DNA from: Bacteroidia bacterium
GTDB taxonomy: Bacteria > Bacteroidota > Bacteroidia > J057
Length of the DNA stretch: 64,000 nt
Assembly: GCA_033391075.1 (NCBI GenBank)
Contig: JAWPMV010000001.1
Location: forward strand, 5,208,001 to 5,272,000
Direction: 5' to 3'
Position numbers and translations under genes: made by a program. This document shows, one piece after another, positions 53,408 through 61,529 of this stretch. Every line of letters starts with the position of its first letter. Position 1 is the first letter of the stretch. Under the pieces are notes generated by a model. It did not search any database, was not told where the DNA came from, and saw nothing but the letters and a program-made list of their open reading frames with translations.

Positions 53408-54217
53408 CTAATTATTTAACAATCGAAAATCAAAAGGAACATTTATCCAGAATTTGATAGGTCTACCTCCCTGAATTGCCGGGGTAAATGTCAGTTTGTC
53501 AAGGTGTTTTTCTACCGCTTCCGTCAGAAGGGGATGTGGATCGACTAGGACTTTATGTTTTTTATAGGCCCCATTCTTATCTACCAATATCCTCACTATT
53601 ACTTTACCCTGAATCTCAGCCTGACGAGCGACTGCCGGGTAACCGACCAGACTGGCGATTTCTTTAATATTTATAGGAACAGGCTCCTCATCTGCCGATC
53701 CAAATACCGTTGAAGGCGGATCAGGGTCTACAATAACCTCAGGCTCATCCCCCTCGCCAATACCCGTAAAAAATTCCTCTTCATCCTCGCCATCCACATC
53801 TTTAAAAGACAGATTCTGATCAACAAGATCTTCTAATTTGTGAATGGTAGTCGTATCCTCCAAATCAGGATCAGGAGAAGGTTCAGGGATTGGAAAACTC
53901 ATTTGTTTAATCACTCGTCTTTCCGGCGGTGGAGGAGGCGGAGGGGGTTCATTGAGCTCATCTGATTTAGGGGGAGGGGGAAGTTTAGTAATATCAATAA
54001 AAACCTCCTTTGTCTCGATTTCCAGCTTCCCTTTTATCCAGCCCATACTTTTTGCCAGCAGAGGCCCGAAGCTTCCACAGAGCGCAATAAAGGCGACGGT
54101 ACCTACCGCTATTCGAAGATATTTAGGATAGCGTTTCCGTAAAAAATAGGCACCATAATTCCGTTCCCGATCCTCGAAGACCATATCGTCGAGGTCGGCT
54201 TTCAAGTGTTTAGCCAT
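53408..54217 (-). CDS. TonB-family energy transducer, paralogue 1
   Basis: I choose the ATG at 54217 (269 residues), which aligns with the start of the upstream paralogue; the frame is open to 54244. The N-terminus carries D-L-D-D-M-V-F-E-D-R-E-R-N-Y-G-A-Y and R-K-R-Y-P-K-Y-L, then one membrane helix (about 38-56). A proline-rich spacer follows (P-P-P-P-P-P-P-P near 95-102), and the C-terminal TonB domain is at about 185-269 with I-Q-G-K-V-I-V-R-I-L-V-D. It carries the proton-motive force from ExbBD to outer-membrane receptors. A structured leader precedes it. Confidence 0.92.
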   Translation of the reverse strand: MAKHLKADLDDMVFEDRERNYGAYFLRKRYPKYLRIAVGTVAFIALCGSFGPLLAKSMGWIKGKLEIETKEVFIDITKLPPPPKSDELNEPPPPPPPPERRVIKQMSFPIPEPSPDPDLEDTTTIHKLEDLVDQNLSFKDVDGEDEEEFFTGIGEGDEPEVIVDPDPPSTVFGSADEEPVPINIKEIASLVGYPAVARQAEIQGKVIVRILVDKNGAYKKHKVLVDPHPLLTEAVEKHLDKLTFTPAIQGGRPIKFWINVPFDFRLLNN

Positions 54218-54247
54218 ACGTAAAAAAATTAATGTGTTATACATAGG

Positions 54248-54303
54248 GCCGGGGCTGGAATACCCGAAGGCTTGCTACCTTCCATGCCCCGGCAAATAGC
54301 CGG
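54248..54303 (-). promoter_or_regulatory. GC-rich leader with two alternative hairpins before tonB paralogue 1
   Basis: On the minus strand a small hairpin CCGGC-TATTT-GCCGG comes first (54303-54289). Its second arm is also the beginning of a 13-bp stem with one bulge (54293-54280 with 54260-54248). The two cannot form together. The large stem ends 31 bases before the tonB start. A smaller stem GAAGG...CCTTC can form in its loop. This is the layout of an attenuator or structured 5' leader; no known riboswitch motif is recognised. Confidence 0.5.
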
Positions 54304-54372
54304 TTTATATGTGCTGTTGTTTATGTATAAGACTGGGGAATTATGGAAATTCCATAAAAAGAGAGGGGAAAT

Positions 54373-54447
54373 GTGTTCTGGGATTGGGGGATTGTGGAGT
54401 TCAAAAGAACATCACGAGAAGACGAGAAGACCTGAACACCAAAACAC
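54373..54447. repeat. Octamer hairpin element, copy G
   Basis: The left arm reads GTGTTCTG GGATTGGG GGATTGTG GAGTTC. The right arm on the other strand reads GTGTTTTG GTGTTCAG and then GTCTTCTC twice (with a one-base offset). The eight-base period is kept but the arms pair only loosely, so this is the most diverged copy. It lies just past the terminator of tonB paralogue 2. Confidence 0.5.
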
Positions 54448-54450
54448 AAA

Positions 54451-54480
54451 AAAAGGCCATCCGATTTGGATGGCCTTTTT
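54451..54480 (-). terminator. Terminator of tonB paralogue 2
   Basis: A perfect 12-base stem AAAAGGCCATCC/GGATGGCCTTTT with a 5-base loop has seven T after it on the minus strand. It lies 23 bases past the stop at 54503 and separates the two tonB genes. Confidence 0.9.
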
Positions 54481-54502
54481 TATATAGAATTTTAGTTCCT
54501 TA

Positions 54503-55318
54503 TTAATTCAGAAGCTTAAAGTTGAACGGGATGTTTACCCAGAACTTGATAGGTCTTCCTCCCTGGATAGCTGGCGTAAATTTCAGCTTGGAGATGTGCT
54601 TCTCTACAGCTTCTGCCAGAATCGGGTGGATTTGGTTTACCACTTTATGCTTGGAATATCTTCCGTTTTTGTTCACCAGTACACGGACAACAACCTGTCC
54701 CTGAATACCGGCATCACGTGCAATCTGTGGATATCCGACCAGCTTCTTAATATCTTCTATGTTTACAGGCTTAGGTTCTTCTTCAACAGCGATGAAGTCG
54801 CTAATGCCTGGCTCGTTATCTACGATAACTTCGGGTTCACCATCCCCTTCAACGCTACCGTCGAAGAATCCGAATTCTTCCCCTTCCTTATCTTCAAAGC
54901 CGAGGGCCGGTGCATCCTGAATTTCTTCAATGGTTGCAATGGTTTGCTCTTCTTCGGGATCGATCTCTTCTTCCGGAGTCGGTTCAGGGATCTGGAAGGC
55001 TACCGTACGCACTTGCGGTGGTGGAACCTTGGGAGGAGGAGGTGGTGGTGGTTTTTCCTCATCCATAGGAGGAGGCGGAGGAAGTTCGTCCATACTCAGG
55101 ACTACCTCTACCGTTTTAAACTTTGGCTTTTCTTTAACCCAACCCATCGCTTTTGCGACAAGGGGACCAAAGCTCAGGAGTAGCGATAAAAGCCCGATAG
55201 TAACGGTACCGATCGTGAGATGCTTCGGATAGCGCTTTCTTAAATCGAAAGCTCCGTAACGCTTCTCGCGGTCTTCAAATACCATTTCATCGAGGTCCGC
55301 TTTTAGCACTTGTGCCAT
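54503..55318 (-). CDS. TonB-family energy transducer, paralogue 2
   Basis: The 271-residue protein aligns with paralogue 1 over its length: the cytoplasmic E-D-R-E-K-R-Y-G-A-F-D-L-R-K-R-Y-P-K, one membrane helix (about 36-55), a P-P-P-P-P and P-P-P-P-P-P-P spacer (about 84-105), an acidic region and a TonB C-terminal domain (about 190-271). It ends the exbB-exbD operon. The long N-terminal cytoplasmic part is typical for this phylum. Two tandem transducers may serve different receptors or form heterodimers. Confidence 0.92.
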   Translation of the reverse strand: MAQVLKADLDEMVFEDREKRYGAFDLRKRYPKHLTIGTVTIGLLSLLLSFGPLVAKAMGWVKEKPKFKTVEVVLSMDELPPPPPMDEEKPPPPPPPKVPPPQVRTVAFQIPEPTPEEEIDPEEEQTIATIEEIQDAPALGFEDKEGEEFGFFDGSVEGDGEPEVIVDNEPGISDFIAVEEEPKPVNIEDIKKLVGYPQIARDAGIQGQVVVRVLVNKNGRYSKHKVVNQIHPILAEAVEKHISKLKFTPAIQGGRPIKFWVNIPFNFKLLN

Positions 55319-55419
55319 AGGAACTAAATTTTTTGTATTCCAAATATAACAAAAATTCTCAAAAACTTTTAGTGGTCGAACGCTGTCAGACTGTTGAAGG
55401 AGAGATTATCGACGGGTCT

Positions 55420-55983
55420 CTAATTTCTCTCGGCCAAAGCCGATTCTTCGATCAACATTCTGTCTTGCGGGCTATAATCAACAATCGCATAGCGTTTGGC
55501 TCCTACAATTGCAAGCTCATCCATAATGTCCACCAGGTTTTTATAGCGGGCATTGGGGCTGGCTTTTACGCTAAAGATAGGATCCCAACAATGTTGATTT
55601 ACCTTTTCGCCACAGAGGGGTGTTTCTTTACGAAGATGTTCATTAAGTACTTTGCGGATGCCTTGTTCAGAAAAATCTGTTTCCAGAACTTCCGGGCCAT
55701 TACCCACAAAGTATTTGATCACATCTGCACTGTCTAAAACGATGGAAAGGATTCTTTCTTCCGGGATGTCTACCGTACAATCTTCCCCTTCGGGACAATT
55801 GGGCGGATAAACAAGCTCCATCATTTTCGCATGATTAATTGTAGCTGACAAGACAAAAAACGCAAGGAGTAAAAAAGCAACATCAACCATAGCGGTCATG
55901 TCTATCCTGGTCGTTTTTCGCTTTTGTCTGGAACCTCCCTTTTTTGGAGAAGATCGGTTCTTTTCGGTGGATACGTCTGCCAT
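55420..55983 (-). CDS. ExbD-type biopolymer transport protein, third in the cluster
   Basis: I use the ATG at 55983 (188 residues), which starts M-A-D-V-S like the sister gene; the frame is open to 56031. A basic N-terminus leads to the single membrane helix with the proton-path aspartate in T-A-M-V-D-V-A-F-L-L-L. The periplasmic domain has C-W-D-P-I-F-S-V-K-A and R-Y-K-N-L-V-D-I-M-D-E. It should form the rotor core of an ExbB motor. Compared with E. coli ExbD (141 residues) it has an insert with an E-G-E-D-C-T pattern. Confidence 0.88.
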   Translation of the reverse strand: MADVSTEKNRSSPKKGGSRQKRKTTRIDMTAMVDVAFLLLAFFVLSATINHAKMMELVYPPNCPEGEDCTVDIPEERILSIVLDSADVIKYFVGNGPEVLETDFSEQGIRKVLNEHLRKETPLCGEKVNQHCWDPIFSVKASPNARYKNLVDIMDELAIVGAKRYAIVDYSPQDRMLIEESALAERN

Positions 55984-56100
55984 AAATATTGTCTTTATTA
56001 TAAAGACTAGGGCAGGCATACAATTCCACAAATCAGCTCAAAAATTTTTTCCCTCAAATATGATAAAGAACGTGAACCTGTTTAAGGTTCGTGAGTAGTA

Positions 56101-56322
56101 CTAATCTGTTTCGATCCCCTCTGGAAGTGTGTCGAGTACTTCCTGTTTATGTTTAAGGCTATCGACAGTTTGCTCTGATTGCTGTAGTTCCTTTCTTGGC
56201 ATTTGCATTGGCTCATCACTTTCTTTCCAAACCAGTTTCCCTTGTATCAACAAGAGGATTACAAAAAGAAAGATGAGTATGAGTCCTATGAAAAAACCGC
56301 TAATGAAAGGACTTCTGCGCAC
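56101..56322 (-). CDS. Small single-helix membrane protein in the exb cluster, 73 residues
   Basis: It lies between two exbD genes, 6 bases after the upstream one. It starts R-R-S-P-F-I-S-G-F-F-I-G and has one strong membrane helix (about 9-27), followed by a polar tail with Q-Q-S-E-Q-T-V-D-S-L-K-H-K that could form a coiled coil. No similarity to a known Exb/Tol part is seen. The tight spacing argues for translation as part of the operon; an accessory subunit of the motor is possible. Confidence 0.7.
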   Translation of the reverse strand: MRRSPFISGFFIGLILIFLFVILLLIQGKLVWKESDEPMQMPRKELQQSEQTVDSLKHKQEVLDTLPEGIETD

Positions 56323-56328
56323 GAGCTA

Positions 56329-56925
56329 TTACTCTTCACCTTCGACAACAACTCCACCAGTTTCGATAAACAAGCTATCGGCAGGAGTAAATTTGTCTAT
56401 GGCGTATTTATTTGCTTTGGTAATGGCAAACTCATCAAGAATATCTACAAGATTCTTATATCGAGATTTAGGACGAGCTTTGACCACAAAGATAGGATCC
56501 CAACATCCAGGAGCATTGTTTACTTCTGAACATAAAGGAGCACCATTTCCACCTTGATACAGGTGGCTCATGATGAGTTTACGCGCGCCATCATCATCAA
56601 AGGAAGTTTCCTCGATATCAGGCTCGGTAATTCCTACATAGTAGGTGATCTTATCATCCTCGTCAAGCACAATTGTCATGATCTTTTCCTCAATGATCTT
56701 CTTGTAGCGATCTTCTTCTTGTTCTTCATCATCAGCTTTAGGAGGCATGGCAAGTTCCATTACACTATTGGATGCCATGGTAGCTGTAAGTACGAAGAAA
56801 GTCAGAAGCAAGAATGCCACGTCGACCATTGCGGTCATGTCAATCTTGGTTGATTTCTTTTTGGTTTTTCCGCCACCTTTTTTCTTGTGACCGCCGCCAC
56901 CTCCACCACTATCTACATCAGCCAT
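56329..56925 (-). CDS. ExbD-type biopolymer transport protein, second in the cluster
   Basis: The 198-residue protein has a glycine- and lysine-rich start (G-G-G-G-G-G-H-K-K-K), the membrane helix with D in M-V-D-V-A-F-L-L-L-T-F-F, and a periplasmic domain with C-W-D-P-I-F-V-V-K-A and R-Y-K-N-L-V-D-I-L-D-E. It is closest to the third copy by eye. The gap to the first copy is 35 bases. Confidence 0.9.
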   Translation of the reverse strand: MADVDSGGGGGGHKKKGGGKTKKKSTKIDMTAMVDVAFLLLTFFVLTATMASNSVMELAMPPKADDEEQEEDRYKKIIEEKIMTIVLDEDDKITYYVGITEPDIEETSFDDDGARKLIMSHLYQGGNGAPLCSEVNNAPGCWDPIFVVKARPKSRYKNLVDILDEFAITKANKYAIDKFTPADSLFIETGGVVVEGEE

Positions 56926-56960
56926 AATTCTTAAGTTTTAATTCGTTAACTGAAACGTGT

Positions 56961-57611
56961 TTAATTTTCAATAGAAGCTTCAGAGGGTCCTTCTTCCAGA
57001 GCCGTAATAAGGCTGAAAGAGTTTACGTCCCAATCCTGTAAAGAAGAAATAACATCTTCAATAGCAGGAATCTCCGTTTTTGAGTCCCCTTTGATTGCAA
57101 ATCGCATACGCTGGTCAGACATACGTCCCCAACGGATCCAGTCCTTGAGGTCGTTTCCAGTCATAGTAGTAGAATCTGTAACACGTGGTGAGATACCTGT
57201 GTGCTCAAATTCTGAACGGGCTTCACTGTCTAGAGACAGCCATTTGCGCAAGTCTTCGTGTGGAACACCAAATTCCTGAAGGGTAACAAAGTAAGCTTTA
57301 CCTTCCGGGCTGAGTGAGAAATTGGGATCTCTATCCCTCATTTCACCTTCAAAACGCTCGATCATCTGTTGACGGGTACCAATGTCAGTCAGACCGACAA
57401 ATACCTGTCCTTCGGACCCAACAGAAATGGTCAGGAGACCTTTTTCAGGAGGGGTCAAACTGGAAACAGAAGAGGGAGTGTCCACTTCAATTTTAGATTC
57501 TTCTCTAAAACTTGTAGTAGTCAGGATAAAGAAGGTGAGTAGCAAGAATGCCACATCCACCATCGCAGTCATGTCAATTGCGGGTACTCCTCTTTTGGGT
57601 TTCTTAGACAT
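56961..57611 (-). CDS. ExbD-type biopolymer transport protein, first in the cluster
   Basis: The 216-residue protein has P-K-R-G-V-P-A-I-D-M-T-A-M-V-D-V-A-F and the same helix. Its periplasmic domain differs from the other two copies: it lacks the C-W-D-P-I-F word and carries a long insert with F-G-V-P-H-E-D-L-R-K-W. The end shows I-K-G-D-S-K-T-E-I-P-A-I-E-D-V-I-S-S-L, the usual ExbD peptidoglycan-side pattern. Two kinds of ExbD in one operon suggest mixed rotors. A terminator-like hairpin lies between it and exbB. Confidence 0.9.
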   Translation of the reverse strand: MSKKPKRGVPAIDMTAMVDVAFLLLTFFILTTTSFREESKIEVDTPSSVSSLTPPEKGLLTISVGSEGQVFVGLTDIGTRQQMIERFEGEMRDRDPNFSLSPEGKAYFVTLQEFGVPHEDLRKWLSLDSEARSEFEHTGISPRVTDSTTMTGNDLKDWIRWGRMSDQRMRFAIKGDSKTEIPAIEDVISSLQDWDVNSFSLITALEEGPSEASIEN

Positions 57612-57676
57612 ATTCTTAAGCGGGTTATTAGTTTAAAATAAACTGAATTGAAATGACTTTTCGATCAGAAAAAATT

Positions 57677-57701
57677 AGCAGAGGTCTTATCGACCTCTGC
57701 T
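57677..57701 (-). terminator. Terminator-like hairpin inside the operon, between exbB and exbD
   Basis: A perfect 10-bp stem AGCAGAGGTC/GACCTCTGCT with a 5-base loop is followed on the minus strand by a run of six T. It lies 8 bases past the exbB stop. The downstream genes are on the same strand with no -7 box that I can see, so it may cut down rather than stop transcription. Confidence 0.8.
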
Positions 57702-57708
57702 TTATAAT

Positions 57709-58650
57709 TTAGTTTCTGACGTCGAAAGTCTGTACAATGCTGTAACCAGCTTCATCCATGGCATAAGTCATACCATCGATCTTAGTCGTAAAGAAGTTGT
57801 AGGCGAGGATAGAGAGGGCAGAAGTCGTAATACCGAGTGCGGTATTGATCAATGCCTCAGAGATACCTACTGAAAGTTCGGCAGCGTTAGGTGCTCCACC
57901 TTCACCAAGAGCTGAGAATGCACGGATCATACCCAGTACCGTTCCAATCAGACCAACCAGTGTTCCCAAAGAAGCAGTGGTGGCGATGATAGGCAGGTTA
58001 CGCTCAAGCATAGGAAGCTCCAACATAGTAGCTTCTTCTATCTCAGCCTGGATAGCCGTTTTCTTTTGCTCTTTTTCAAGATCTGAAGCCGCTTCCATCT
58101 CACGATATTTGCGGAGTCCAGCCTTGATTACATTTCCTACTGATCCTCTCTGGTTATCACAGAGATCAGCAGCTCCATCGATGTTACCATCATGTAGCAG
58201 GCGACGTACTTTTTTCACAAAGACATCGGTATTTCCTTTTCCGCTCGCACGAGCCAAAGTAATACCACGCTCAACTGTGAAAACAAATAGTACCAGTGCC
58301 AGCGTCATACCAATAGGAATTACAAAACCACCTTTGTAGATAAGACCCATAGTATTGTCGGGTTCTCCTGCAGTCCAGTGCTTAGGCTCTTCTTCAGGGA
58401 AGAGTTCACCAGGATTTGCATCTTCAAAAGCAGATCTTTTCTCCTCAAAAGCGGTGTATGCTTCCTTAGCTTCAATTCCTCCTTTAAAGTTGTTCTCATT
58501 ACCGAACACTTTATAGAAGATAACATGAGCTACGATCGCGCATATAACAATCGCTAAAATCGGGAAAATTCCTTTGAATGGGCTAGCCGGTTTGATTTCA
58601 GTACCGTCGGTAGCAAATGATGTTGTTGGTTTGTTAGATTCGTCAGACAT
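57709..58650 (-). CDS. ExbB/TolQ/MotA-family proton channel protein
   Basis: The 313-residue protein has three membrane helices: about 28-48, 107-127 and a long pair region after 215, with A-T-T-A-S-L-G-T-L-V-G-L-I-G-T-V-L-G-M-I near 230 that is the hallmark of the family, and E-A-L-I-N-T-A-L-G-I-T-T. The first periplasmic loop is longer than in E. coli ExbB (244 residues). It forms the pentameric stator around ExbD and uses proton flow to energise TonB. It heads the exb-tonB cluster. Confidence 0.92.
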   Translation of the reverse strand: MSDESNKPTTSFATDGTEIKPASPFKGIFPILAIVICAIVAHVIFYKVFGNENNFKGGIEAKEAYTAFEEKRSAFEDANPGELFPEEEPKHWTAGEPDNTMGLIYKGGFVIPIGMTLALVLFVFTVERGITLARASGKGNTDVFVKKVRRLLHDGNIDGAADLCDNQRGSVGNVIKAGLRKYREMEAASDLEKEQKKTAIQAEIEEATMLELPMLERNLPIIATTASLGTLVGLIGTVLGMIRAFSALGEGGAPNAAELSVGISEALINTALGITTSALSILAYNFFTTKIDGMTYAMDEAGYSIVQTFDVRN

Positions 58651-59011
58651 GTCAGAAAGCCTTTTTATTTAGATGTAAAATTCCAAAAAATTACAGCCAA
58701 AAATATAGATAAGAATCGTAAACGCAAAGAATATTGAATATTTTGTTATGTAAATAAAAAATTTCCAAAACTGCTTTAATCTTCACTATTAAGCGTTTAC
58801 AGTTACAAATAGCCTTTTCCTAATATGAATAGGAGGATATATAGCGTAAAAGACAAGGCCGAAAATTCTACATTTCTCCCCAATTTCTTACTTCACAACA
58901 ATATGTAATCAAAACAATTTCCAATAGGCATAAATACCTAATTTGGTTACAGCCTTGTCAAAGAACTTTGTGGCTAAAGGATGCTTTTCGTTCCTTTGTC
59001 ACTTCTTGTAT
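58651..59011. other. Divergent intergenic region between exbB and the RNA methyltransferase (361 bases)
   Basis: This AT-rich gap should hold the promoters of both genes. TTCCTTTG at 58991-58998 is a near match to the -7 consensus and lies 13 bases before the start at 59012. No repeat, small gene or clear operator is seen in the rest. Confidence 0.45.
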
Positions 59012-60214
59012 ATGGATAGATCAAAAGTGGATTCAGATTCCACAAAAAAAATCAAAAAAAATTCGCAGGACTCTTTTCTCGCGAAAACCTTCAAAGGCCT
59101 GGAAGAAGTTCTGGCCGAGGAATTGACAGCTCTTGGAGCTGAGGATATTCAATTGCGAAATCGAGCCGTAAGCTTTCGGGGAGATCGAGCACTGATGTAT
59201 CGGGCCAATATGCATTTGCGTACAGCCCTCCGTATCCTTCGTCCCATTTATAGATTTAAGGCCCGGGATGAAAATGCCTTGTACAAAGGCATACAGCATA
59301 TTTCCTGGCATAAATACCTGAGTCCCTATCATACCCTCGCTATAGATGCCGTGGTACATTCCCCGCATTTTCGCCATTCCAAATTTGCCGCATTAAAATG
59401 CAAAGATGCTATTGTGGATCAAATCAGGAGAAAGAGTGGGAAACGACCTTCTGTAGATGTAGCCAATCCCGATCTTAGGGTTCACATCCATATCAGCAAT
59501 GAATGGGTGGGGGTTTCTTTAGATAGCTCTGGAAGTTCTCTGCATAGAAGAGGTTACCGACTGGATGCCAATCCCGCCCCTCTCAATGAAGCCCTGGCAG
59601 CAGGCATGATTTTGAAAAGTGGATGGAAGGGGGAAAGCAATTTCGTTGATCCGATGTGTGGTTCTGCTACCCTCTTAATTGAGGCTGCCATGATCGCCAG
59701 TAAAACAGCTCCGGGATTGTTAAGAGCTGAACATGGATTTGAAAGGTGGAATGATTTCGATGAAAACCTTTGGGAAGAGATAAAAAAGGAAGCCAAAGAC
59801 AGAATTATTAAGCTTCCCATAATGATACAAGGCTCCGACATTTCTTCTGACTACATAGAGATCTCCCGTGAAAATATCCAAAGGGCCGGATTTGAAGGGC
59901 AGATTCTTGTTGAAAGAAAGGATATTTCAGAAGTGAGCTCTCCCGGTAGTCCTGGCGTATTGGTGGTAAATCCTCCTTATGGCGAAAGACTTCAACCCAG
60001 AGATCTTGAAGCTCTGTATAAACAAATGGGAGATACCTTCAAACAAGAGTTCAGCGGTTATGAAGCCTGGGTTTTGAGTTCCAATATTCAGGCATTGAAG
60101 CGAGTAGGATTGCGGCCGGATAATAAATACACCTTATATAATGGTCCCCTGGAATGCCGATACTATAAATATAGTCTCTACAAGGGAAGTCGGGAAAAGG
60201 ATAAGACTAGCTAA
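59012..60214 (+). CDS. THUMP-domain class I RNA methyltransferase, RlmL N-terminal type
   Basis: I choose the ATG at 59012 (400 residues); the frame is open to 58943, but those 23 residues are AT-rich noise. A THUMP domain lies at about 60-170 and the methyltransferase domain after it, with F-V-D-P-M-C-G-S-A-T-L-L-I-E for the cofactor and V-V-N-P-P-Y-G-E-R as the N-P-P-Y catalytic motif. It matches the part of RlmL that makes m2G in 23S rRNA; the RlmK half is absent. Its stop overlaps the convergent UbiB-kinase stop by 4 bases. Confidence 0.9.
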   Translation: MDRSKVDSDSTKKIKKNSQDSFLAKTFKGLEEVLAEELTALGAEDIQLRNRAVSFRGDRALMYRANMHLRTALRILRPIYRFKARDENALYKGIQHISWHKYLSPYHTLAIDAVVHSPHFRHSKFAALKCKDAIVDQIRRKSGKRPSVDVANPDLRVHIHISNEWVGVSLDSSGSSLHRRGYRLDANPAPLNEALAAGMILKSGWKGESNFVDPMCGSATLLIEAAMIASKTAPGLLRAEHGFERWNDFDENLWEEIKKEAKDRIIKLPIMIQGSDISSDYIEISRENIQRAGFEGQILVERKDISEVSSPGSPGVLVVNPPYGERLQPRDLEALYKQMGDTFKQEFSGYEAWVLSSNIQALKRVGLRPDNKYTLYNGPLECRYYKYSLYKGSREKDKTS

Positions 60215-61518
60215 AAAACCGGTGCATATCTTTGGGTATCGATCTCAGCTTCCAATTCATGTAAAATGCTGAACAGGCCGAAATAGGTTCGGTTGAGGTA
60301 TATCCCATCTTTGTGGCCTCTGGGCACGCGTGAATTTCTCAAGGCAGGATTGCGGCTCATTTCATCTCCAAAGGCATAGATTTTATCGAAAAAGTCTTTA
60401 TCCCCGAAGTCAAAGCGTTTGCTGATAAAAGGCTTGCTGATCAAAGACCAGGATTCCCGGAAGATAGAAGCATATAAATCTATTTCTTTCTGACTATCCC
60501 CCGGAACCAGAATTTGTGCCTCATAACAAGCTTTCAAGAACAGCTCATCATTATTCAATACTTCAGGATTGAGAATCTGAATAAAGGCCTGATAGAAATC
60601 CTCTGGTAAGTCTTTTACACATCCAAAATCCAGCACTCCCAATTCCCCAATTTCTCTAAAGAGATAATTGCCGGGATGGGCATCTGCATGCATGATTTTG
60701 AGCACATGAATCTGGTAATTATAGAAATCCCACATCGCCTGGCCAATTTGATTGCGGATTTCCTGAGAAGGTTCTTTAGCCAGAAATTCCTCCAATGTCA
60801 ATCCTTCCAGCCAAGTCATGGTCAATATGCGATCAGAAGAGTATTCAGGAAGATAGCTGGCGAAAAAGAGATTGGGCAAATCTTTACAGGCTTCAGATAT
60901 CTGTACGGATCGTTTTAACTCAAGGGCATAGTCGGTTTCTTCTAACAATCGCTCCTTTACCTCCTGAAAATACATTTCCACATCCTGATCCTTGAATCCA
61001 AGCATCCGAGTGGCGATTGGCCTGACAAGTTTTAAATCAGAGATTACACTATCTCCTACTCCGGGATACTGGATTTTTATAGCCAGTTCCTGACCATCTT
61101 TTTTGGCTTTATGCACCTGACCAATGGAAGCAGCATGAGTAGCCTTCATCTCAAATTCATCAAATATTTCCAGCGGGCTTTTGCCCAGGTATTTCTGAAT
61201 GGTTCTAAGAATCAATGGGCCAGAAAGAGCTGGAGCTTTTGATTGTGCCTGAGAAAACTGTTGGGAAAAAGCTTTGGGCAGGACCCCTTTATCCATACTC
61301 AGCATCTGAGCTACCTTCAGGGCACTCCCTTTTAGCTCACTCAGGGTTTCATATATATCTTCGGCATTCTTTTGGTCCAAAGCTTCCTGATCCAATTCTC
61401 CTTTCAGAAGTTTTTGAGAATAAGCTTTCAGGTAGTTACCCCCAACCTTCGCGCCTGTTCGAACGAACTTCCCAGCTCTACGAATCTTTGATATGGGGAT
61501 TTGAGATTGTTCTTCCAT
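60211..61518 (-). CDS. ABC1/AarF/UbiB-family protein kinase-like protein
   Basis: I choose the ATG at 61518 (435 residues), because the longer frame to 61587 would run through a hairpin repeat. The protein shows the family's A-A-S-I-G-Q-V-H-K-A loop near 130, the lysine in L-A-I-K-I-Q-Y-P-G, H-A-D-A-H-P-G-N as catalytic loop and L-D-F-G-C as metal motif. UbiB-type proteins are ATPases that help quinone synthesis or lipid handling. A TetR-like gene lies upstream on the same strand, a pairing I believe recurs in Bacteroidota. Confidence 0.9.
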   Translation of the reverse strand: MEEQSQIPISKIRRAGKFVRTGAKVGGNYLKAYSQKLLKGELDQEALDQKNAEDIYETLSELKGSALKVAQMLSMDKGVLPKAFSQQFSQAQSKAPALSGPLILRTIQKYLGKSPLEIFDEFEMKATHAASIGQVHKAKKDGQELAIKIQYPGVGDSVISDLKLVRPIATRMLGFKDQDVEMYFQEVKERLLEETDYALELKRSVQISEACKDLPNLFFASYLPEYSSDRILTMTWLEGLTLEEFLAKEPSQEIRNQIGQAMWDFYNYQIHVLKIMHADAHPGNYLFREIGELGVLDFGCVKDLPEDFYQAFIQILNPEVLNNDELFLKACYEAQILVPGDSQKEIDLYASIFRESWSLISKPFISKRFDFGDKDFFDKIYAFGDEMSRNPALRNSRVPRGHKDGIYLNRTYFGLFSILHELEAEIDTQRYAPVF

Positions 61519-61529
61519 AAGATTTAAAA

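Noticed and set aside
53844-54131. Plus-strand frame rich in glycine and serine
   Set aside because: It is the mirror of the proline-rich spacer of the tonB gene on the other strand. The same holds for 54930-55232.
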